This document shows positions 1-10,500 of a stretch of 26,103 nucleotides of DNA, in pieces. The notes under the pieces were generated by a model that saw only the letters and a program-made list of their open reading frames with translations, had not been told where the DNA came from and searched no databases. The DNA lies in assembly GCA_018398765.1 (NCBI GenBank), contig JAHBMJ010001255.1:1-26103 (forward strand), given 5' to 3'. The stretch is from Chromera velia. Taxonomy: Eukaryota > Sar > Chromeraceae. How positions within the stretch are numbered: the first letter of the stretch is position 1; every line of letters begins with the position of its first letter. The translations under genes and the position numbers were made by a program.

Positions 1-62
1 GTGGGTGGGTGTGTGGGTGTGTGTGTGTGTGGGTGGGTGGGCGGGTGCGCGCGCGCGCGTGC
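1..62. repeat. GT/GC simple repeat
   Basis: Alternating purine-pyrimidine run made of GT and GGGT units that passes into a short GC run. It is low-complexity sequence at the window edge and may continue outside. Confidence 0.9.
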
Positions 63-2110
63 GTGAGGGAGCGAATGAGAGATAGAGGTTCATAGGTAAA
101 GAATGGGAGAGTGAAGATTATTGAAAAGAACGGGCAGACTTCACATTCGTATTCACGTGCAGCCTAGCGATTCGAAAAAGTTGCAAGCAAAAAGGCCAAA
201 AAACAATGTGCTGCGTCAGATCATGTGAATTTCTTTGTGAGGAAGTCCTTGCAGTGCAGTTCGAGGCAGTAGCAAAAGGCTGTGCTCTAATTCTCCTCCA
301 GACCTGCTCTCGTACTGATAGTCCTGGCTGAGAAGCTCCGTCTTCACTCGTTTTGAAAAGGTGTTGGATTGAAACACCAGTGAATTGACTGACCTTCGCA
401 ACTTGCATAATTGACAACCCATGATCGAATCGGCAGTCCTTTATGGTGACGCACTTCTCAAACTGTGTACGAAGAAATAAAGGGCACAATCACAGTGAGA
501 TGTGCCCGAAGATGTCCCGTTCCTTGGAGTGTCAGAGAAGACCCAGTCTGCCTGTCGCACGCCGTTTAGTATTCGCCCTCTTCAGGACGCGTAACGCCTC
601 TTTTTGCGTTGGCTATGCATACACTTTTCCTACCAGTATCCATTTGTTGAATGAGCCACGACCGACAGATCAATTCGGACTGTTGAAATTCACTTCTCTG
701 CGGACAGCTTGCATTCGTGAGTCCCGTTTACAAGCTAAGAAGAGGAAAGGTGACGCGGCCTTCCTACACGGGGTACACGGCAGTGATCAAATTGATTTTG
801 GCTGCATGCATGCGCGCGAGATGCGCGCGCGTCCTGAGTGCCGCGCCCCCTTCACTGCAGGCAAAATCATGCATTAGACCAAACCGGCTGACATAAATTT
901 CAATGCCCACTGACTGATGGTCTAGCTGACGGTATACTGCTATGAGGTTACTATCATTAGCGAGTTTGAGATCGAGGGGGGTATACGGGCTTTGATGACA
1001 CACTGTTTTTCAAAATGTATCGAAATGCTATAAAAAGTTGATTTCTTTAGATTTCACTCTCCTTGATGCTTCTTAATTTCCTTGACGATCTTTAATCTTC
1101 TTCTTTATTTACTTTTACTAAATCAAAAACTAGATTAAAAATAATAGACTACATGATTGTCTGCACTTTAATTATGTATGGTCTGTACTTTAATTAATTA
1201 TGTATGTTTCTGTATGTATGTTAAAATTGTGATTTTTTAAACTATGATCAATGATTTCACCTACTAGTATAATGACATATTATTGGCTTTCAGATAATTA
1301 AGAATAAACTCAAGTACATATCATGCAACATATGTTTTTAAAACATTATTTCAGAAACGCAAGAACAACTTTCCGGAATATTGACAATTAACTCCAAAGA
1401 ATAAAACGTTTTTGTTTTTAATACATGCAAGTCCTCTGGCCAAACTCTTCACGTCCAACTCAAATAGTTCACATCTCCAAGGGCTCTGCAGCACGCAGAA
1501 ACGCAAACCGTGGGTGAGAGAGAGGGAGAAGAAGAGGGAGACTGAGTCAGAGAAAGTCAGCTATCTGGCGAAGCGGGATGTTGATACATACAGCGAGCCG
1601 GCAACTCAGAAACCTTTTCGTGGATCTACAAGCTTGAGAAAAATTGCCGAGAAACAAAAAGGTGGAGGGAAGCACGAGGAGACCCACGATCAATGGACAG
1701 GAAGGAGCGTGACTGGATTGCACTATGATGGGCCGTCCATTTGATACTGACAGACGGCTGGCAGTTGCAAAGCCATGCATGCAAGAATTGACGGCAGAGG
1801 GAGACAAATGGGATGACGCACGCAAAACGCGAAGACAAAGGACGGCCTCTCATCTCACCAAACCACCCAGCAGCAGGCAGAGAGGAGGCAGGAAAAAAAG
1901 CAGACGAGAAATGCAAACAGAGAGGAGGCAGGAAAAAAAGCAGACGAGAAATGCAAACAAACGGCCGCAAAATTCAAGCCCAACGTGGATGCAAGCAGGG
2001 CTGCAGCCCTCAACAGATCCTTTTCACTTCACTGCGTTTCGAGAACGAATGACGCGATCAACGAACAACGACACAAACGAAAAAGAACCCTACGTGCATG
2101 CCCAACTCAA
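63..2110. other. Intergenic stretch, no gene recognised
   Basis: No open frame here resembles a known protein or shows convincing coding structure. Bases about 1020-1430 are AT-rich with TTAATTATGTATG-like short repeats. Around 800-832 there is a GCATGCATGCGCGCG-type alternating run. From about 1500 the + strand becomes purine-rich (GA). The 3' end of the CDC50 gene follows at 2111, so 1500-2110 probably includes its 3' UTR. Confidence 0.5.
1879..1958. repeat. Perfect 40-bp tandem duplication
   Basis: Two back-to-back identical 40-bp units, 1879-1918 and 1919-1958, each beginning AGAGAGGAGGCAGG and ending GAAATGCAAAC. They lie just beyond the 3' end of the CDC50 coding region and look like a recent tandem duplication. 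Confidence 0.95.
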
Positions 2111-2837
2111 CTAGCTCGTCGAAGGAAATTGACATCTTTCGAACTCGAGGGACCGCCAGCTGGCATGACAGACTGACCGTGGGCTCCGTATTTGTTTCCC
2201 GAAGAAGAAGAGCCCCAGCACGACGCAGATTCCTCCAGCTGCAAAGTAGCACCAGGCAAGGAAGAAGTTCCTTCCTCCCAGAGGAGATGCCGTTGAGAGG
2301 ACGACCTTCTTGCTCCCCCCAAATGAGCTCACAGGATACCCTGCAGGAAGAGAAGAAGAAGAAGAGGAAGAACAGGAAATTGCAAATTTCAAGAGTACGT
2401 ACGGGATTGAGGAGGCAAACAGACAGGAGGAAAGGAAAGGAGAAGCAGGTGGTTCCCCCCCCCAACCAGGGAAAAGTTTTTTCTTTTCTCACTTTCTCAT
2501 GAACAGATGTGAAGGCACGGGAGGAGTCAGGCTGCACATTCAGAAGGCAAAAACGCGGATTTGGATGACAAGAACCAAAAACGCAGGAGAGATGAAGACG
2601 ATCGAACCAATGAGCAAAACGAACGAGGGAAGAAGAGAAGGAAGGAAGGAAGGAAGGAAGGAAGGAACAAATAACAGGCATAAAAAAAGAAAAGAACAGA
2701 AAAGAAAGAAGGAAGGAAACAAAGACAAAAAGAGATATAAAAAGAAAGGACGTGAGAAATGAACCAAAAAAACCAACGAACGAAAGAGTGAATGCATGAC
2801 AGAAAAAAAAAAAGAGAACAAAGAGAGAAACGAACGA

Positions 2838-2881
<44 letters not shown>

Positions 2882-3774
2882 AAGAAAGACAGAAAGAAAG
2901 AAACAAAGAAACAAAGAAACAAACAAAGAAAGAAAGAAAGAAAAAAAAGGCAGAACAGAAGAAAGGAAAGAAAACAAAGGAAGAAAACAAACAAAGAAAG
3001 AAATAATGAATGAATGAATGAATGAATGAAAGAAAGAGAGAGGGGAAAAAGGGAATCAAGGCAAGGAAGGTGCCAAGAAACGAAGACAAAACGCGGGAAA
3101 CAAAGAACGAGGAAATCCACAAAGAAATAGCGAGGAAAGAAAGAAGGAAATGCTAACAGACGGACAGAGAGACAGAAAACAGTAAAGAACCGAAGGGAAG
3201 GAATGTTCGGAGGAAGTGACGGGCAGAAGACACAGGGGGAAGCAGGCTCTCCCTTATTATCCCTCATGTATTCTTCAAAGGGAAAGAGCAGAGACACACA
3301 CACAGGAAGAGGAAAGAGTACAATTGTAACAGGGAAGAGAGAGGGGCGCGTCTCAAGAGGACGGAGCGAAATCTGTCACGAACAAGAAAAAACTCAATCG
3401 AAAGAGAGGCCAACAAAACATGCAGCAGGGAATCCTTCAGGGAAACACATATGAGGATTGAAAAAAGAAGCAAAACTGCCCTTCCTACGCCAACCAAACC
3501 AGACAGTCGAATCGACTCACGATTGTCTACGACGACTTTGACGGGTAAGTCAACCGTGCTGTCGATCTTCCCCCACAATTTCCTGCAGACAATCAGGCAC
3601 AGAAAGATCCGAGCCCCAGAAGACTGCGCATTTGCCCTTCCATCATGGTTTTGTTTCTTTCCTCTATTTTCCGTCCGTCTGTCTGACTGTCTTTCTTTCC
3701 TTCCTTCCTTCGTTTCCTTCTTTCTTTCTTTCTTTCTTTTTCTTTCTTTCCTTCTTTTTCTTTCTTTCCTTCTT

Positions 3775-3806
<32 letters not shown>

Positions 3807-3837
3807 TTTCTTCCTTTCTTCCTTCCTTCCTTCCTTC

Positions 3838-3880
<43 letters not shown>

Positions 3881-4931
3881 TTCTTCCTTCCTTCTTTGTC
3901 TCTGCTTTTCTTCCTTTGTCTGTTGCTTTATTTGCTCCTCTGTTTGTTGTTTTGTTTGTTCTTTCGCTTCTTTTCTTGTTTGTTCCATCGTTTGGTCCTT
4001 CCTTCCTTCCCTTTCGGTTCTCCCTTCTTTCCCACCTACGTCCTCCTGTCTGATGTTGAGCAATCGCATGACAGGACCACAGCCAAAGGTAACGAGGGAC
4101 GACAGCTAGTAAGTACTCAGATTCAGAAAGTACAAACAACCACGCGCCCACGCACGCTGAAGGGCAGGCAGTAAGCCGAACTGACCGAAAACTTGGGAGG
4201 CCCGCGACCCGCATCCAATTGATGAAATGGCCATTCGAGACCCCCCCGGGGAAGAGTTCAGACTCATCCGGCGTCGACAGCCAGGGGTCAATTTTCGTCA
4301 ACGTGCTATCACTGAAGGAATCGGGCTGTACGAACTTTTCCTTCCTGTCCGTTTCCCATGTGATTGCTTCGGCACTCGTGTCTACTCCAATCTGGTCTTC
4401 CGAATCTCCCTTATACAGCATGAAGGTGTCATTGAATACAGATCTTGCAATCAGGCCGCACGGATAGAAGTACTTCCCAGAAGTCTCATTCTTCTCCCAC
4501 GGATCACAGTCGGATAAGTCAGTTACGTCCTGTCCTCCCGCCCTCAACTGGTCGTCTGATCGCGACTTGACGTATCGCCGGTGGTTCTGGTAGAAGTTCG
4601 TTAACTGGTAGTATACAAACACTGGGCTGCCCAGTGAAGAAGGGGACCCGTCTGGGCCAGTGCAGTCTGAAGACTTGATGGTCACGTTGGTGAAGGTAGA
4701 GTTCTGCCCTGACACCGGATCTGAGTAGTCCTTCACACACTCCTTCACAGAATTGGCAGACGCATACAGAATCCCCCCAACACCCAGAAGAACAGCACCA
4801 GTCACGAGAAACACGGAGATCACCCATCGTGGAGTTAAGACAGGTTGCCACGCTCGAAGCTTCTGTTGCTTGAATGCGTGAAGCAGCCCCTTCTTCGCTG
4901 GGAGCTTTTTCGACGGAGAAGACTCTGCCAT
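2111..4931 (-). CDS. CDC50/LEM3 family protein (P4-ATPase beta subunit), 3 exons
   Basis: Exons in transcript order are 4931-4186, 3582-3521 and 2340-2111, giving 345 codons plus a TAG stop. Splice sites are GTCAGT...CTGCAG and GTGAGT...CTGCAG, and all phases agree. The protein has a short cytosolic N-terminus and a first membrane helix at about residues 36-59. A lumenal domain follows with family hallmarks 'VYYQLTNFYQNHRRYVKSR' (106-124) and 'CGLIARSVFNDTF' (158-170), then 'NGHFINWMRVAGLPSFRKLW' over the exon 1/2 junction. 'YPVSSFGGSKKVVLSTAS' and the second membrane helix (about 295-316) are in exon 3. N77, N82, N148 and N167 sit in N-glycosylation sequons, and several lumenal cysteines could pair. 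Proteins of this family bind P4-ATPase flippases, take them out of the ER and are needed for phospholipid flipping. Length matches the family. Both introns are dominated by tetranucleotide repeats. Confidence 0.93.
2630..3060. repeat. GGAA/GAAA/GA simple-repeat tract in CDC50 intron 2
   Basis: Purine-only sequence on the + strand: (GGAA)n near 2636-2665, (GA)n near 2838-2876, (GAAA)n variants to about 3005, then (GAAT)n near 3005-3027. In the minus-strand transcript it reads as pyrimidine-rich TTTC. Long open frames across it on both strands are artefacts of the repeat. Confidence 0.95.
3688..3900. repeat. TTTC/TTCC simple-repeat tract in CDC50 intron 1
   Basis: Pyrimidine-only tract on the + strand built of CTTT and CCTT units. 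In the CDC50 pre-mRNA it reads as GAAA/GGAA, so it is complementary to the tract in intron 2 on the other side of exon 2. Confidence 0.95.
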
Positions 4932-5532
4932 CCTGCCGCAAACGCCCCTGACAACGACTCTCTGACTGACTGTCGGACTTCGTCAGAACTGCAAGGACTA
5001 GCGATACGCCTCCTTCCGTATCAAGAGAGAGAAAAGACTGATAGGGATGAGTCTACTGATCTGAAAACAGGATTGCCTTGTGTAGGTTGCTTTTGTCGTC
5101 CAACAGTGGAACTTTTCTGGAAATGTTGAAGTCCAATGAACTCTCTGCGGCATCCATCCAGCTAAGGACCGGCCGGTCAGTTCATGGATGCTGCATGTTC
5201 GATCTGCATGTTCGAAGGACCCCGGCATGCATCCGGCAATAATTCAATCATTAATCCGGCATGCATATGCATTGCATTGCCATATTGCATGCCGCGCGGA
5301 TAGATTGCCGGGGCATGCCGGGCCGGGCTCTTTTGGAGCGTGTGCACACTCAGTGAGGAACCCAGTCAAAGGTCTCTATAGCTGTGGTGCTGTCATGTGC
5401 TGTCCTGTTGGTCAAACTACATACACAACTCTACTTTGCGCGGCAAATTGCGCCATTCCACACAGTTCTCAATACGTTCGACAAGATGCTTGAAGCCGAA
5501 CGTGCACTGATGTTCTGAAAATTGGAGCCACG
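4932..5532. promoter_or_regulatory. Divergent promoter region with GCATGC cluster
   Basis: This roughly 600-bp gap separates the start codons of the divergent CDC50 (-) and RMD1-type (+) genes, so it should hold both promoters and 5' UTRs. GCATGC occurs at 5225-5230, 5259-5264, 5287-5292 and 5313-5318, with related TGCATG words nearby (about 5191-5215 and 5261-5275). No TATA box is clear. GCATGC-type motifs are bound by some ApiAP2 factors in apicomplexans; a similar role here is only an inference. Confidence 0.5.
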
Positions 5533-6929
5533 ATGCTGATCCCACTCAGTGTGTGTTCCCGTCTATGGTTGGTCGTCTCCGTCCTTCTTCTCAGCATTGG
5601 AAGCGAATACAGGCAGTGCCATGCGTTTCTGCCGCCTTCCCTGAGAACAACGCGATGGAGACGCGTCCAAAGACTCTCTCGAACGCACCTACGAATGCAG
5701 CTGAACAACAGGGGAGAGGGTTTCTTTTTCTCACAACTCATCCAACCCCCCTCGTTCAAAGGCGCAAAGGGGTCTATCAAAGCGGCACAAAAGAAGCGAA
5801 ATCCCAGAAAGTCCCTGTATAGCGACAGCATTCAACCTGATGGAAAGGTATATTCCGTTTGTCTGGGTCAGTCAGTCACGCCACCTCGCTCAGAAGATCA
5901 TGCGTGGTGTTCGTTCCCATGCCCCCCCGCCCTCTTTCTTTGCAGGTGGCGGTTTGGATCTCGAGCGACTGGCCTCAAACTTTCAAGGTCACTGAGCGAG
6001 CTGGTGAAATGCGCTCTTCTAACCTCCAATTCCTTCACAGATTCATTCTCATCCTTGCCTTCCGTTTGCCGCCTATCGCCTTCTCACCGCTCGCGGCTCG
6101 TCGGACTCTGCCTCCCTCACTCCCTGTCTCCGCCCCGCCCTTCATGTCTCTATGAGCTTGTGGATAGTCCTCGCGCTTCGCATCTTGCTCCACCATATGT
6201 GATTGTGTATTGTCATTTCGTCGGTGGTCCTTTCCATTCTTGCAGCTCACGATCAGGAGGAGAATGACATCTTCTAGAATAATTATTAAGAACAGAGTAT
6301 TATTCTAGAAGATACCTTTCCATGTTTGCAGCTCACGATCAGGAGGAGAATGACCAGTCGCCCATCAAGATCACGAGCGAGTTTGAGGAGGTTTGCTTTG
6401 CAAAGGTGTGTGTCTCTTTTTTCTTTTGCTGTACAGCCCGCCGAGTCGTCTCGGTGGTGGAACGAACGCGGTGCTTTTCTGTCGAAGCAACCTTGTCACT
6501 TCCTTCTTTGTTACTGTCTGCAGGCTTTCGGAGGCAAGAAAGACGTCTTCTTTTTTCGTTTCGGGTGTGTGGTGACGTGGGGCCTTTCCGAGAAGGAACA
6601 GGAGAAGATCAAAACACTCCTGGAGCCCTATGTGTTTCAGCCAGGTCAATCAACCAGCCCTTGTCAGAAGAATCTGTCTCTCTCTCGCTCGCTCACGCGC
6701 TCCTGCGAGTGTGTGTACAGAGAGAGAGATGGAGAGAGAAATGGAGAGAAAGAGCATGAACCTCTTTGTTTCTCTCAGTGTCTGGAACAATGAGTGCTCC
6801 CTCTGCTGGCTGGGCGCAAGGTCGCATTTGGAGGGGGGGGGCGGATTCGTTGCTTTATTACAGTCGTGTGCCGGGGAGTGGGGCTGAGAATCGAACCGAG
6901 AGGTTGCAGTGCACGGCAGAGGTATGCAG

Positions 6930-6968
<39 letters not shown>

Positions 6969-7492
6969 CCCCGCCTGCTGATATCGAGGAAGACGAAATG
7001 TATTTCACGATTGCCAAGGAGGAGAACGCAAAGCCGCAATTGAGTCAGTGAAAGATGCGAAAGAAGAACGATAGAAAGGCTTTGCAGGAAACTGCCGCTG
7101 GAGCTTTAAAAGTCTGAAGAAGTAAAGCCATCATTGCAATGCCTTTCATTGCATCCACACTGCCGGCCGGAATTTCTTTCTTTCTTTCTCTACTCTTTGT
7201 GAATCACCACGGTCCATCGGGGTTTTCTCTTTCTCCCGGTGGACCGCTTTTCGGTTTGACAACGGGGGAGCCCGAGCAACGACAGAGAAATCGTTATTTT
7301 CCTTCCTTTTTCCTTGTTGTTCACATGCAGATGGAAGGGCAGCAAAGAAAAGAGCGAATCAGAGAGAGCTTCCTTTCGCGCTAAGGAAATCAAAGAGTCC
7401 TTCACCTCCTGTTTCCTTCCATTCACGTGCTATGTTCGTGTATGAAGGTCTGTGTAAAACAACGTTCTCTCTCTTCGTAAAACAACGTTCTG

Positions 7493-7526
<34 letters not shown>

Positions 7527-10500
7527 TGCAGAGAGGGACGTATTCCTCCTAGTTACGTCCAATACCTTCGAACGGCTGGCTTACTCTTACTCTCTTGCAC
7601 AGGTTGGTCGGTCAGTCGGTCCGGTTGTTTGTTTTGTTTGACTCTTTCGTTGCTTTGCTGCGACAGAGTTGTAAAATTCGTTGCCATGGATCCTGAGAGC
7701 GAAAGGAAACTTGTTCATCTGCGTTCCTTCCTTCCTCGCTGTATGGCTTCAGTCTACCAAGCTCGCCATGTTTGCGGTCAGGGTACAGAAGAGCGACTGC
7801 TGCATTGTTTCTTGCGTGAGATAGATAAAGTACACGCACATTGCATGCAGTCCACCAAGCTGGCGGTGTTCGAGGACATCGTCGGGTCAGAAATACATTA
7901 TTGTATTTATTTATATATTTATATTTGCATGCAGTCCACCAAGCTGGCGGTGTTCGAGGACATCGTCGGGTCGACTATCGAGAGGACCAGGCGCGTCCCC
8001 GAGAATTTGGCGAAGGACGGAACAACGTGGATGAGCAGGACGCACATCGCTCAGCAGCTCGGGCAGCTGTTCATCATTCGGTAGGTGCACGTGCATGCAT
8101 GCGTGCGTGTTCATTGAGGAACAGTTTAGAGAGAGCAAGGAAGAAAGTGGTACCGGTTGTCTTGGTGTGTGTTTCTATCGTGTAGTGCCAATGGGGGGCA
8201 GTGTCGTTGAGGCTGAATGTATGCGGATTTGAGATGGGCTTTCATGAAGATATCCGGTCACGTTTTTGACTTTTTTTGAATTTGTCACGCAGATGCAACG
8301 TGAATCTCCAAACAGACATCTTGGACATTCCGGAAATTCTTTGGGAGTTTGATGAGTGGGACGTTCTTTACGAGAAGGCGCGAGACTATCTGGGAGTGAC
8401 AGACAGGGCAGACATCCTGAACCAACGTCTGGACATCATCAAAGACCTGTATGAAATCCTGAACGATGAGCTGGAAGTCCAGCAGTCGCACAGGGAAGGG
8501 CTCGTCGTTATCTCACTTCTCTCGCTGGAACTCTTTGTGGCCATTCTCACCGTCAGTCAGTTAGTCAATTATCTCCCTGCCTGTACCTGCTTTCCTCACT
8601 GGCAGTGGGTCACGCAGTTGTCTTCTGCTTGGCGGGTTACGCGTTCAGCTTCAGCGTCATTCAAGGGAATCGTCCCACCTCGCTGTATTTCTTCCCCATC
8701 TAGGACTGTCCCTGTATTCCCTCCCATATCCCGTCCCTTCACTCTTCGCCCCCTTTTTTTCCCGGTGTGGCCGACCTCTTTCGCTCTCTCTCCGTGGCTG
8801 GGAGGGATCGCGAAACAGGCACCAAAATTTTCTCTGTCAGCGCAGCGAGAGGCACTGTCGGATGCCGTGACGACCTGGGATAGATTTGAGAGTTCCGGCA
8901 TCAGGCTCTGATTTGTGGGTGAGGGAGAGACGAAGAGAAAGGAAGAAAGGAAGAGGTCCTGCATGGAGCACAATGAACGTCGTTGATTGACTTGCTTCTT
9001 TTTACCACCACGATGCCTGAGGATGAAAGGGACAGCTTCGTTGTCTCTCTTTCGCTTCTCTAGGATTGAACGATCCATAAGCAACCAAGCTAAGTGGCCG
9101 CGTGAATCTGGAAGTGTCCTTCCGTCCATCCATCCATGGATCCCTTCATCCATCCATGGATCCGTGTGCATGTGCACACAGGAACTGGTGGACATCAAAA
9201 TGCTGGGACGGTACCTGAGGAACATAGCGGGTCCCCGTCTGAGTCCCATCCGGGGCGCCCTGTTCTCGTGGATGCCCCCTGCTCTGGGCTGGTTTCTCCT
9301 AGGTTGGTACTGGAATTCTTGTTTGTTTGTTGTCATACTTGTGACCCGGCTTTTGTGTCTCCCTCTCGTCTCTCTGTCTGTCATGCTTTCCTTCTTTTTC
9401 GTTCCTTTCTGCCAATGTGTATTTTTCTTTCCGTACATCCCACCACACTGTGCTATGCAGGTGGAGCCGTCGCAGCAGCTGCCGGTCCACCCCTTCTTCG
9501 GTCTGCCCGCAACGTGGTGACGTCAATGCGGGAGAGTTCCGAATTCGCAGACGCGGTGCGGGTCTCAAAGGTCTGCCTGCCTGTCTGTTTGTCTGTCTCG
9601 AACTGACTGTACTCTTCATCCTTTCAATCAGTCGTTGGGTGCGTTTTTTTATCTCCAGCTCCCCCCGCCCGATTTCTTGTCTCCTAAGTATACACCCCCC
9701 CACTGTTCCTTCGACGCCATTTAGAGAAAAGTTCAGTCGGAACGGTTTAATTAAGAAACTTACAGGTCGAGCTGTTTTGTGTTTAGCCTCCCTTATGAAT
9801 GGTTTGAAAATTTTTCAATCTGCATTTGTCTGTCTGTCTGCATGTGTCTCTGCACAGAAAAAGCCTTCGCTTTTCCCAACTTCGTTTTCGTCGTCCTCGA
9901 AGACTACCTCACCCCTCAAGGAGGAAGAAGAGAGACCCACCAACCGGGGGGACTCTTTCCTTCTTTCTGAGGGCTCAGAGGAAAAGGAGGGAGGTGTTGA
10001 CCGCAGTACTAGTGGAAGCAGGTGGGGGGTGAGGAGACGGTTGCAGTCGGCGGGCCGTTCCCTTTTTGAGTGGATACGTCCGGTTGATCGGACTCGTGAA
10101 GAGGAAGAGGGGGAAGCAATGGGTGGGAGAGCTTCTACATCTGTTTCTTCCGCGGGAGGCTCTGGAAGGGGGGAGGTGAGTGCGTCGTCTTCGCCTTCGG
10201 CGGATGAAATGGAGTCCCGACGGCAGGCGAGGGATCGGAGAGGCGAGCAGGCGGCAGGGCTTTCGATAGAACCTGATGATTTCTATTCGTCTTCTGCTGT
10301 CCGAGAGAGGGGAGAGAGAGTCGTTGTGAAGGGATCAGAAGATCCTCGAGAGAGCGTTTTGAGAGAAGCGGTAGAGAATGAGTTTGAGGGGGAAGGGGGT
10401 AGAGATTTTTTACACGACGATGAGGAGAACTTGGACAACCTGAGTGAGCTTGGAGACAGGAGGACACTGTCGAATGACGTAGAGCGAGACTCTGAGGTAG

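Noticed and set aside
2058-3303. Long reverse-strand open frames rich in Phe, Leu and Ser (up to 354 residues)
   Set aside because: They are translations of the GAAA/GGAA simple repeats inside CDC50 intron 2 and carry no domain.
3264-4185. Continuation of the first CDC50 exon as one 555-residue frame
   Set aside because: After 4186 the frame turns into Lys/Glu/Arg repeat sequence; family similarity resumes only after splicing to 3582 and then 2340.
7453-7492. Repeated GTAAAACAACGTTCT in RMD1 intron 5
   Set aside because: Short tandem duplication away from a splice site with no palindromic spacer.
7603-7850. Alternative RMD1 exon around 7670-7740 ('VKFVAMDPESERKL')
   Set aside because: It would need a weak acceptor and lacks the conserved 'YSYSLAQ' segment, which is supplied by 7532-7602 in phase with exon 7.
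8552-8911. Extension of RMD1 exon 8 to a stop at 8911
   Set aside because: Similarity ends at a GTCAGT donor at 8552, and exon 9 at 9182 continues in phase, so this is read as intron. A short isoform ending here is still possible.
9121-9165. CATCCATCCATGGATCC direct repeat close to the exon 9 acceptor as a fourth acceptor duplication
   Set aside because: The 20-bp repeat does not include the acceptor or exon and looks like a simple CCAT repeat.
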